Assembly: GCA_002118135.1 (NCBI GenBank)
Contig: BDIU01000160.1
Span: 62,001 to 126,000, forward strand
Direction of reading: 5' to 3'
Length of the DNA: 64,000 nt
Origin: Trebouxia sp. TZW2008
Lineage: Eukaryota; Chlorophyta; Trebouxiophyceae; Trebouxiales; Trebouxiaceae
The position numbers and the translations under genes are program-made. The notes under the pieces were generated by a model. The model was not told where the DNA came from, did no database searches, and saw only the letters and a list, made by a program, of their open reading frames with translations. This document shows positions 1 to 10,975 of the stretch, one piece after another (within the stretch, counting starts at the first letter, position 1; every line of letters starts with the position of its first letter).

Positions 1-75
1 AATGAAAAGTGAATGCAAAAATGAGAGCGACATCAATGAGGGTCAACGCTTCAACTAGTGGGTGTTGGGCTGCAG

Positions 76-3000
76 GTGTTGAGGCCTTTCATGCTACGGC
101 GCACCAAGCGGGAGGTTGAGAAGGAGCTGCCCAGCAAGACTGAGCATGTTGTCAAATGCGCTATGAGCGCATGGCAGAAGATCTTGTATCAGCAGATCAC
201 TGGCAAGGTAAGCCTTTGCCTCCTGTTGACCAAAGGGCAACTGCTGCTTCAAATATCTATGCCGTTGCAAGAGTATCTGTGTGACGACAAGCAACCCTCG
301 CAGCTCTTGTCTGTGACATACAACATGGTTGTGGCAAAGATTTAAAACACGTTGTTTTCAAGCAGATTTTGCCTATCACGTACCGCATTGCCTGCGCTGC
401 GCAACTCTACTGAGAATCAATGTGCCCCACTCTGCTCTCTTGCTAGGCGGCTGCTTTGTTTGATTGCTGTTCTTGCCTGAAGTCGATGCCTGACACCATG
501 TAGCTTAGGGTACCAGCAAACTCCAAAGCTTGCGGCAGCAGACATGCAGCAGACTCTTTGGCCAGGAAAGCTCATGACAGTTGTCCCCCGTTCATCAGGC
601 AATAATTGGCAAGTCCAACAGAGGGGACCTACAAATTGCAGAACATCTGTAACAGACGCATCCCATACAACATCAGCTTGGCATCTTGCAGGGTCGTGTG
701 AGGAGTGATGACAAGGCCATGCGCAGCCTGCAGAACACAGCCATGCACCTGCGTAAGACGTGCAATCACCCCTACCTCTTCTTGGAGGATGGATACCACC
801 CCTCAGACCCTGAGGAGCTGATCAGGGCTTCAGGCAAGCTGGAGCTGCTGGACCGCATCCTGCCCAAGCTACAAGCCACAGGTATATGCACAGTGAGACT
901 GCTACTTTGTTGCCTTGCGCAGCAGCAGCAGCAGCAGCATTGAAGGATGATGTTGAGCCACAGATAGGGCTCGCACTGTGACACATCGGTTTCACCTCCA
1001 GAGGTCAAGTCTCTGGGCTATGCACTTACAAAGACTCCCATCATGATGCCTAACAGTTTGGATTCCTCTGTTCCTTGGTCTTATTTCCCTCACAGGTCAC
1101 CAAGTGCTGCTGTGCAGCAAGATGTCTCACACAGCCGCTCAGGATGGGACTTTGCACAGCTTTCAGCTTTTTGTAATGATGCAGGGCATCGGGTGCTGCT
1201 GTTCAGTCAGATGACGCGCGCCCTGGACATGGTGGAAGACTTCCTGCTCATGCGCAGCTTTGCCTACCTCAGGCTGGACGGCCGCACCAAAGCTGATGCC
1301 AGGTTAGCAGCACTTCATCCATCTCAAGTTGCTGCATGCATCCTGACAAGTATCATTGGTGCAAGTGCTGTATGGAACTTTGCGCTGCATTTCAAATTTG
1401 ATCCATGGTTGTGATTGCTGTGTGAGAGATTGCACAGCTTTTGTGACAATGCCCAGCAACTTTATCATGGCGTATAAGCTGCCAAGTAGGGTGATGCATG
1501 TTAGCCTTCTTGCCCAATTGTAGACAGAGGTTTTGAGGTGACAGCTACGGTAGTCCTTTGTTATGGGGAGTCTTCATTCCAAGACACAATTGTTCATATG
1601 TGCCTGATCGCTGCTGCAAAGGCTGCATGTGCGCTGTGTACTATGCAAAAGTGCTTGGCAACTCGAATCTGCTGCCGGCTGCCAGCCCTGCTCTAGTTGC
1701 TTCAAATCTGGGGCCTTCAAGGTTCATGCCCAAGCCAGTCTATGCTGTGCCATTGGATGCCAGGCTGTTGGGTTCTTGCACTCCTCTGAAGGCCGTACGT
1801 CTAGCGGACACCAGAGACGTTGTGCAAAGCCCAATATTTGTGTAAAGCAATCTGTGCCTGTCTTCTCAAAGATCACAAGATGCTGCTAGTCTTGCACCCT
1901 GAGAATCAGTATGTACTGACGCTAGCATGGCTGGGGCTTGCAGGGCCAGGATGCTGGAGGAGTTCAACAACCCAGACTCACCCTTCTTCATCTTTGCCCT
2001 CTCCACCAGGGCAGGCGGTCTAGGCCTGAATCTGCAGACCGCAGACACTGTCATCATGTTTGACAGTGACTGGAATCCACAGATGGACCAGCAGGTATCC
2101 TCAGTCACTGTTTCTGTCAACTCTGCAGATATCTGCTGTCATGGTTGGTATTGACGGCATTCCTGAGTAAAACAGTAGAAATGCTGAGTGGTGGTTTTCC
2201 CAAAAGGCTTTTTCATGCAGCCCTGCGCCCTAAGTTGACATTCAATGTCATTGCATCCCCCAATTGACAAGAACAGACTGTGCGACCATCCATGGTCTTC
2301 TCAGCACATGCATGCATCTTCAACAAGCAGCTCCATCATGAGAATTGTGGTGTCTACTCAACAGTACAGAGTTGGTGCTTCTGTATCAAGACGCGGCAAA
2401 ACATGTCATTGTGGTTCATTTGGGCTTGACATGTCATTCCCAGAGTCACACTCCAGGTGATTGCTGTGTGGGGTAATGCAGGCAGAGGACAGGGCTCACC
2501 GCATTGGGCAGAAGCGGGAGGTGCTGGTGCTTGTGCTGGTCAGTGCAGGCACCATTGAGCAGGTCATCCTAGACCGTGCACAGCAGAAGAAGGAGATCGA
2601 CGCCAAAGTCATCCAGGCAAGCTGCGCTCCTGCTGCAATCATTATGCAAACGAGAAGAAGTGGACAGAGTTCGAGTGTTGGGCAATGCACAGGTTCTAAT
2701 CAGCACAACAAATCACCATCCATGTTGTCTGCTTCTGTAAGCTTGCAGTGCAACTTTCTTTTGTGACCTCTGCAGATAGGCATTTTGAGCATGTAGTGCC
2801 TTTGCATAGTATAGCATTTTGTATGCAGGCTGGCATGTTCAATGACAAGAGCACCCACATTGAGAGGCAAGAAGCGCTGCAGACAGTAATGCGCAAGGGG
2901 GACGCTGATGTGGGGCAGTTGACTGACAGATTGTCTTTGTGTGCAGGCTGGAATGTTCAACGACAAGAGCACGCACAACGAGAGGCAGGAAGCCCTGCAG

Positions 3001-6000
3001 ACGGTGATGCGCAAGGGGGATGCTGATGTGGGGCAGCAGGTGCACTCGGCACCTCAGCTCAACAAGCTACTGGCCAGGTCACCAGTGGAGTTCAACATCT
3101 TCCAGCAGGTCAGCATGCTGCTCAGGCCGTCAGCCGAGGGTAGATTGCAGGAACAGCACAGGATCCAGTGCCATATGATGCTGTCAAAGTCAATCTGCCC
3201 AAATGATGGCTGTAGTTTTGCATCATAACGACTGCATTGGTCTGTTGAAGTATTGTTGGTATATCAAGTGCAGCACTGCGGTTGAATTGCAGTGATTTCC
3301 TTGCTGCTCGGACATACTGTTGCACTTCTCTTGCATAAACACCTTGCCACCTGCGCCATGACAGCAGGAATGTGCTTATACTGAGCGTCTTTGCGCCAGG
3401 AGGTTACAGCCTTACAACATGTGCAACAGCTGAGGTGGTGTGGTACTGCAGATGGACGAGAGCAGAGAGGCAGCATCAGGGCCAGACAGGCCCAGAGGGC
3501 TGCTCACACTGGAGGAGGTGCCGGCATTTGTCACCCAAGATGCAGGCAAAGACAACCGCCAGCTGGTGAGCATCAACTGAACTTTGTCAACATGCCAGTG
3601 TGATAAACTGCCAGTGTGCTGTAGGAAAGATATCAAGACTTAACCTTGTCTTGTCTCTTCCTGTTGTTGCTTCAAGCCCGTATCGCTTGCTGCCTACGTA
3701 TGAAGCATGACCCAGTGTCTACATGACTTTTGTGTTCAAGTTTTGTGGGGTTCTGATCTCCAAGGCTGCTGTGGCAATGACTCAGAAGCGACCCTATGCT
3801 TCACAGACAGCTGTATCTGCTGATGTGTCAAGTTGATGATGTCGTTGCTCTCATAATATAATAATACTGCTGCTGCTGCCATCACTAACACTACTATTAG
3901 CACTGTAGTCATTGTGTTTACTGTCAATATGTTCATCATCAAGATGTGCTGCAGTCAGTGGAGGAGGAGTCAGGGGATGAGGGGGTGGGAGGCGGCCGGC
4001 GCATGAAGCGGCGCAGCAGCCATGCTGACGTGCACTGCTCAGTGATCCCTGTTGCAGTCAGTGAAACACACTGTCTCACGATGCCTTGCAGTTAGTGATG
4101 TGTTGCAGTCATCAGGATCTAGTTTGTGATGATGTGTTGCAGTCAGTAGAGGAGGAGTCAGGGGATGAGGGGTTGGGAGCGGGGCGACGTAGGAAGCGGC
4201 GCAGCAGCCACGCTGATGTCCACTACTCAGAGGACCTGTCAGACGCCCTCTTCAACAAGATGCTGCAGGCTGGAGAGCAGTCAGCCTCAGGCTCAGAGGT
4301 CAGTAACACTTATCATTGTTTGTCATTGTTTGCAAGCATGCTAGTGAAGGTCTGCAAGCCTGCTAGGTGCATACACAAGCGATGAACTGCTCAGAGGACC
4401 TGTCAGATGCCCTCTTCAAAATGCTGCAGGCTGAAGAGCAGTCCGCCTCAGGCTCAGTGGTCAGTAACACTTATCAATGCCAGAATCCGCAAAGCACAGC
4501 TGTTCCCTGCAGGCCTTGTACATGGCAAAGTCTAGCCTGGTCCGTAGTTTCGTGGCATCCTTATCTTGTAGCATCTATGCAATGTGTAAAGTGATCAAGC
4601 AGCTGTCCCTGAATGGCATAAAAGAGTTGCCGTGTACAGCATGCTGAAATGCGCAGCATCAAGATGAAGCTGTGCAGCATGACACAGCAAAGTTGCATAT
4701 CAGAATGACCTTTGTCTCAACCTATCTGCCAGGCATGCAACTTGACTACTATTTTGGTCGCGCATGCTGAGCCTCTTCTTCTTACTTTCTAACTGTGGCG
4801 TCTCTGGCAAAACAGGCCGCAAACACCCAACACGTATGTCAGATTGTTGTTATATCAAGTTCCAAGCTTTTGTTCACAGGAGGAGGTACTGCCAGCTCGG
4901 CGGGTGTCCAAGTCCAAGGACAAGACTCCAGCTGTCTCAGACAGTGAAGAGGTGTCAGAGGCCGCCAACCCCACACAGGAAGCCACACCCACCCCTCCTG
5001 TCGCTGCCACCAAGCCTGCTGCAGCCAAATCCCCTGCTAAGACAGGCAAGCTCAGGAAGGCTGGTGCAGATCAGCAGCAACAGGGCAGTGCCCGAAAGCG
5101 CCGAAGACGCAGTGCCAGCAACACGCCTGAGCCCTCTGAGCCCAAAGATCCCCCTTCGCAGGTGAGGCGCCAAGTGTTGCCTGTTTACAGCATGTGTGAA
5201 GTTGTAAGGGCCTAGGTCCATCAGCCCATCTTGTTCACAGACAGCATCTGTTGACAGCATGTGTACAATTGTGCAGGCCCAGGGCCATCACTCCAGCCTG
5301 TCCATAAACAGCTTCTGTTGAAAGCATGTGTGCATTTGTGAGGGCCTAGGGCCATCAGTCCGGCATGTTCAGAGACAGCATTTGGGGACAGCATGTGTGC
5401 AGTTACGTGGGCCTAGGGCCATATGTTGCACACTGTGAGCTCATCTTCACATGCACTGGTTTCTCGTGCCTGCATGCAAATCATGTAAGGGACACTACTA
5501 GGGCCACTTGTTTTGCTCTTAGCATCCAAAGTGGGCACGCCTGCTCAATGCCCGGCAAACCTATATAGCTGGAATGCCTATCATTTGATGACATGATTTG
5601 CAAAATGCTAGCTTACTGCTAACTTATAAAGACTTGAGATGGCAAGTTCACTTGGGCATGAGAGTATCTGTGACACCGTTCACACCTGATGCAGATATTT
5701 TACCAGTGCGCAACTAATATAGAGTTTATAATTGCTGATGCATCTGTGTTACACTGTGGCCTGAGCTGTGGCTGAGCTGTGATTTGCCATCAAGTTATGA
5801 TGATTTGCTTTGATGTGACGACTGCACAATCACAAGGCAAGCAGGGTGCTGGCAAATGCCCATCAGTTCAAGCTCTGCTGAACACATGTGTGCCAAGGTC
5901 AAGCAAGCAGGCATCATCATGAAAGCTCCTGTGAGTGGAAGCAGCCTGGGATTTGAACAGCTGGAGTGCCTGTCTTTTGCAAACATAATGCGTTTTGCTG

Positions 6001-7024
6001 TGACACTTGTGCAATCACAGGGCAAGGAGGCTACCGGCAAGAGGCCCAGCTCAAAGCTCTGCTGGGCAAAAGCGTGCCAAGGTCAAGCAAACAAGCATCG
6101 TAAAGAAAGTCGCCGTTGAGCGCAAGGCGGCTCAGGATCCCAGGAAACCGATACAACTGGAATGCCTGTCGTTTGTCAACATAACTCGCTTTAATGTGGT
6201 ACCCGTGCAATCATAGGGCATGGAGGCTGCTGGCAAGAGGCCCAGCAGTGCTCGAAGCTTTGCAATAACTGATACAGCTGGAATGCCTGTTGTTTGTCAA
6301 CATGATTCGCTTTGATGTGATGACTGTGCAATGACAGGGCAAGGAGGCTGTCGGCAAGAGGCCCAGCAGTGCTCAAAGCTCTGCTGGGCAAAAGCGTGCC
6401 AAGGTGAAGCCAGCAGGCACCAGTCAGGAAGACAAGGTGACTCCCAAGAAGGCTGCAAAAGCCTCAACAGGCAAAAGCTCTAAAGAGTCAGGAATGAAGA
6501 AGGGCAGAGACGGCAAGCAAAGCGAGTCACCTGGGAGACTGCCAGGTTTTGTACGTTGATGTGCAAAGTGGATTTGCCTTTCTGCAGTACTGCATGCAGC
6601 AAGTTTGCTCATGAGCTGGATTGGGCAGAGCTTTGTGTGTATTCCAATCTCACGCAGTGCTGCTTTCAAATGAACACATGCCAGTCATGGGTCATGCAGA
6701 CTCAGGCATGTTGCATTCCATTTGCCTCTGAGATACAGTTGCATCACATTATGCGCCGAGGTATTGTTGACATTGCAGGTCGCAAGTCAGATAGCTCGAC
6801 TCAAGAGCCATAGTCAACAAGAAGCCATTGGGGCCAGCAAGAAGCCATCAGGGCTAGCAAGCCTTGCTCCTTCGGAGCCCAGGCTGGCGAAAGTCAACAC
6901 TCTCGAAGCCAATGAGTTCATTAGTGCCCATTTGGCAGTGACGACCCTTGAAGCCAGCATTTGCATATTGCGCAGGGGAATTAGCGCATTCACCAAAGTG
7001 ACATGCATAAACAGCTTCCGGTGA
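76..7024 (+). CDS. SWI2/SNF2-family chromatin remodelling ATPase, 3' part (5' end outside window)
   Basis: C-terminal half of a SNF2 ATPase that slides or evicts nucleosomes in the nucleus. Exons read as 76-207, 692-881, 1185-1302, 1944-2094, 2482-2616, 2947-3108, 3452-3565, 4143-4298, 4880-5161, 6338-6550 and 6779-7024; phases close exactly, giving 632 codons. In order I see the end of the SNF2_N lobe ([15 protein letters not shown]), the brace with CNHPYLF, then the helicase C lobe with [18 protein letters not shown] (motif V) and [10 protein letters not shown] (motif VI). A SnAC-like region follows ([14 protein letters not shown], ending with MDESRE in the next exon), then an acidic/basic linker and a Lys/Ser/Pro-rich tail. 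No bromodomain is visible. Order and sequence fit the BRM/SYD/MINU subgroup of SWI/SNF, not ISWI or CHD. The last exon is uncertain: 6338-6550 could instead run straight to a TGA at 6557-6559. Exons at 2947, 4143 and 6338 have degenerate tandem copies next to them. Confidence 0.9.
2825..2944 (+). repeat. Degenerate upstream copy of the SnAC exon
   Basis: An intron tail, TGCAG acceptor and about 85 coding bases repeat what follows at 2942-3040 (AGMFNDKST...[10 protein letters not shown]). The copy keeps its frame but lacks the remaining exon and a donor, and runs into the next copy's intron. The downstream copy completes the SnAC region, so the upstream one is read as a non-functional echo. 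Confidence 0.85.
3945..4460 (+). repeat. Copies of the acidic linker exon around 4143-4298
   Basis: The exon beginning [10 protein letters not shown] at 4143 has an upstream copy at about 3950-4040, including its TGCAG acceptor, which breaks off after the HADVHCS stretch. A downstream copy of the exon's second half lies at about 4386-4460 (SEDLSDALF, with one codon deleted). The central copy alone has the complete frame with both splice sites. Confidence 0.8.
5185..5430. repeat. Intronic tandem repeat, about 70-bp unit, about four copies
   Basis: Successive units share ACAGCATGTGTG followed about 15 bases later by GGGCCTAGGGCCATCA, spaced roughly 70 bp apart, inside the SNF2 intron after the exon ending at 5161. 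The first unit overlaps the donor side of that intron, so this looks like a 3' echo of the exon-intron junction. Confidence 0.75.
5830..6337 (+). repeat. Three degenerate upstream copies of the basic C-terminal SNF2 exon
   Basis: The acceptor plus GKEAxGKRPSS coding start found at 6338 is repeated at about 5839, 6021 and 6218, each preceded by a similar intron tail (TTGTGCAATCACAG). The 6021 copy has lost bases and shifts frame; the 6218 copy breaks off into AACTGATACAGCTGG, which also recurs between copies. Only the last copy continues into the full 213-bp exon. Confidence 0.85.
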
Positions 7025-7516
7025 AACATACCATGCTTAAATGTTGAACATTGCGGGGACAATCTGTACATGCGAATGTGTGGTGCAACACCTGCGCCAA
7101 ATCACACCTATTCTGGATTTACCCTTTTCTACAGAGCAGGTGTAATAGTCAGAAGAAAATGTGAGCCTGATGTACAACTTCCAAGTATGTCGCAGCACCC
7201 TTCTGCTCAGTCAGTCTGAATGGCGCTAGTCGCTGGCAAACGTATCAGGGCAACCAGCTGGCGGCTTGTGGGTCTGTATTTGCATGATGGACCCAAAACC
7301 TGTCAGAACGAGAATGGGCTGATAGGCGCCTGAGCATGCCAAATGGACATTGCCATGCGTCCAGATTGTGCCATCGTAAGCAATGATGACTGCTGCATGG
7401 GGGAAGTAGCTTCATTTGTTCCCAGGACTGCAGCAGTCAATGTGCTGGCACAGGTCGACTACATCCAGGAAAAACTGTCTCTAGCTGGCAAATGCGCCAA
7501 GTGCAGGGCGGCACAG

Positions 7517-8038
7517 CTATGCAGTGGCACCACTTGATCGCACAGGCAAAGGTCCGCCTATTGCGTGTACTTTGGCGCTTTCTGGCACGTCTCTAATGGT
7601 GTACCCAAAATTTTGGCCTTTGCCCAACGGTTTTGTCTGCACAGCCCCAGCTTTGCGCATGGCCTGCAGCAGAATTTTGCAGTGCCGCTTGCTCTTCATT
7701 CCTACAGCCTGCAGCAAGTGTGTGAAAGCTCAAGCCCGCGGCGCAGTGGCGCCTTCATGACGCCGCATGAAGTCAAACGTTACCTCTGCTTGCTCCCATA
7801 TCTGATCACTGTTAAGGGGCACCTCCGACCGGTCCAAAATGCCATATAGTTTCGCTTTTGCACCAGGATCTGAGGCGTTACAGCGAAAGATAAGCAGGGA
7901 GAGTGCGAAGAGGCGCCAGCAGAAGCAAATTGAACATCGTGTACCTGCAGGGTTCGGTGTTGGGTGTCTTTTTACTGCTTGCAACTCAAACGCTGAGTGC
8001 TGAAAGCTTCGGATGAACCTCAGGCAGTGCAATCGCAT
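7517..8038 (-). CDS. Small protein with winged-helix-like region, possibly organellar
   Basis: Three exons on the minus strand (8038-7945, 7869-7784, 7708-7517) join in phase to 123 residues. A TGA in frame between the last two exons lies inside the 75-base intron, which has good GTAACG and CTGCAG borders. The first 30 residues are Arg/His/Ser-rich and almost lack acidic residues, as in mitochondrial presequences. Residues from about 35 to 85 (AKLYGILDRSEVPL, then QIWEQAEAVGMKSKRHCKI) have the helix-turn-helix spacing of a small winged helix, followed by a basic stretch. I recall similar short proteins in plant organelles but cannot name the family. It is divergent from accA, about 270 bp between start codons. 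Confidence 0.6.
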
Positions 8039-8310
8039 CAGCGAAGATCGGTGCGGACACTAATCAACAATGTTGTAGCATGGACGGCACAGCCTCAACG
8101 TGCGACCTCAGATTTACTGCGGGTTGCGCCTGAGGCATGCAGGTCAGCGCACTCGAGTCAGCGGGAGCAGACCGGATGAGTCACCCGAGTCGAATGAAAA
8201 CCGACAAAGTGATGGCAGAGGCTTCATTGAGGTAGCGGTGCTTTCGCAATACAGTGCGTATCGCGGGTACATTGCGACAATCGCAAGGCTGGGCTGGCGA
8301 GGCGGTCCCA
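8039..8310. promoter_or_regulatory. Shared upstream region of the small minus-strand gene and accA
   Basis: This 272-bp stretch separates two divergent start codons, so both promoters must lie here or overlap the 5' UTRs. I see no obvious TATA box or repeated operator. An in-frame ATG at 8254 precedes the chosen accA start at 8311. Confidence 0.45.
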
Positions 8311-10944
8311 ATGCTCACGCTGTCTCCGCCTGAAGCGTCGCAGGCATTCAGTAGTTGTGCCGGACACAGTGCCAGATCAACGCAGTTTTCGCACCTTGCG
8401 CAGTGTACCAGCTTGCGCAGTTGGTCTCGCATCTCTCACAAAGCTGCTCCGGGTAGCCAATTGCATCGAAGAGCGCCGTTGCGAAGCGTGAACAGACGTT
8501 ATGGCGGTGTCGTCTCCCAAGCAGGCACAGCAGGGTCCTTAGACTCTGCAGACAGACCACGGAACCGGAAGCCTGGAAACTCATGGCTAGGGGAAGTCAT
8601 ATCGAGATTCAGTCCAATGAAAGAGAAAGCCACAAATACCTATACCCTCGACTTTGAGAGACCGCTGGTCGAGCTAGATAACCGTATCAAAGAGGTACCC
8701 AGATTTCTACAGCGATAGCGGCAGCGTGCGTAAATGACCGCCACTTACATTGAGGTTTGCAGGTTCGAAAAGTCGCCGAGGAGAATGGGGTCGATGTATC
8801 AGACTCGATTCAGGAGCTAGAAGAAAGAGCCAGACAGGTTTACATGCTCATGCTACAGTCATAGTCTTGAGTGCAATGCTGAGCAGTACCATGCAAATGA
8901 GCTTCAGTGCAACAAAGGCTTGCTGCATTTCCGAGAATTGGAGTGTTACGCAGCTGCGCAAGGACACCTACTCCCGACTTACAGCAGTGCAGAGATTGCA
9001 AGTTGCGCGGCATCCCAACAGGCCAACATTCCTCGACATTGCGCTCAACATTACAGACAAGTTTGTTGAGCTGCATGGTGACCGTGCTGGTCTAGATGAC
9101 CCAGCTGTTGTTTGTGGTTTGGCTGACATTGACGGGATGACATTCATGCTCATTGGTCATCAGAAGGGGCGCAACACAAAGGTCAGCCAGCAACACCGAA
9201 TACACAGCATTCTACTGATGTGATGCTAAGATATGCACATGCAGCAAGTGGGTGAGATGCCAAAAGGCAGCTGTACCATGTTACAGCACTGTGTTGAAGC
9301 CTTGGACTGCTGGATGCTCGTTCTGCAGACATTCCAGCATGTGCTTTGTGCAGCATGATTGACACTGCATGTGTACACATTGGATTGCTTGGCGGCAGTT
9401 GCTCGGTGGCTACATGCACCTAGCAAGGCCTTGAAGCCAAAGTGGCATGCAATTCTCGATAGTTGGATAGATACATGGATGCTTGAAACACTGTGCAATG
9501 TGATGCAGGAAAACATCTATCGCAACTTTGGTATGCCACAGCCAAATGGATACAGGAAGGCGCTGCGGTTCATGCAGCATGCAGACAAGTATGGCTTCCC
9601 AATCATCACATTTGTTGACACGCCTGGAGCATTTGCCGGCAAGACAGCTGAGGATTTGGGTCAGGTAAGCCACAGTCCCAGCTGCATGTTGATGCTGGAC
9701 AACTCAATCAGTATCACTGACCATGGTTTGTGATGGTGATACGGGCTCACTTGCCTACCTGCCACTACTGACTACAAGGAATGTCAACAAGCACAGCAGG
9801 TATGACCGTCGCTGACAAGCATATATGTTTATGCAGCCTCCAAGCTTCACTTTGCACTGGCACTTTGTACCTCCTGGCATGTATTCCATATTCATCAATT
9901 GAGGCAATCATGCACTTCCCAGCAACTCACAGGGTGTCCTCATGTATAAAGACCTTGCAGACATCTTTTGTTAGGTGGAATGCATTGCTTGTCTCCTGAC
10001 AAAGTCCAGGCACTTGCAATCAAGTCCAGTATGATGTCTCTGCCGCGTGTGTTTCGTCTGAGTCTTGCTCCTTAGTGCATATGAGCTGTAACAATCTATT
10101 GCTAGGGCAGGGCAAGGATAGTGATCACGGCAGGGCAGCAGCAAATGAGATCAACACCGCCGCAGCAGTGCATGTGTTGGCATATTTGCTTGCGTTTCGG
10201 TGCAAGGCAGTTGCAGTGAGCCTGACTGGATGACATCAGCAACATTGCAGCAGTACATGTCTGGATTGCGTGTGTGTGTGTTTTCCAGGGCGAGGCGATT
10301 GCAGTGAACCTGAGGGAGATATCTAGTTTCCGGGTGCCCATCATATCATTGGTCTCATCAAGGCAGCATGAGCACATGAGATCAGCAATACTGCAGCAGT
10401 GCGTTTGTGGGCTGCAATGGCTTGTGTGTTTGCTGTACAGGGCGAGGCCATTGCAGTGAACCTGAGGGAAATGTTTAGCTTCCGGGTGCCTATCATATCA
10501 GTAGTCATCGGCGAGGGTGGATCTGGCGGTGCTTTGGCCATTGGCTGTGCCAACCGCAGTCTGATCATGGAGAACTCTGTTTACTATGTGGCCAGTCCTG
10601 AAGCCTGCGCTGCTATCCTGTGGAAGTCTCGAAAACAAGCACCAAGAGTGCGTTTCTGGGGCCTTTTGCACTGTCCACTTTTGTCTTCAGCTGTGGACAT
10701 CCCAAAATCAAGCATCCGAGAGCTTTTACGTTGTATTATGCTGTGCTTTGTCAGCATCCATGCCAGCTGCACAGTACCTGACAATGCCCCTCCAACAGTA
10801 TGGGTCAAAGTCAGCAGGGTCAGGAAGCTCAACTATCAGGGCAAAGAAAGCTGCTAGTACGCACCGCTTTGCATTACATCCCAGCTGTGAGCCCACCATA
10901 CTGTGTCGAGCCATACACCCAGCGCTTGTGCCAGCACGTGTAGC

Positions 10945-10975
<31 letters not shown>

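Noticed and set aside
7730..7732. In-frame TGA suggesting a pseudogene or readthrough in the small minus-strand gene
   Set aside because: It falls inside a 75-base intron with good borders (7783-7709) that restores a sensible helix.
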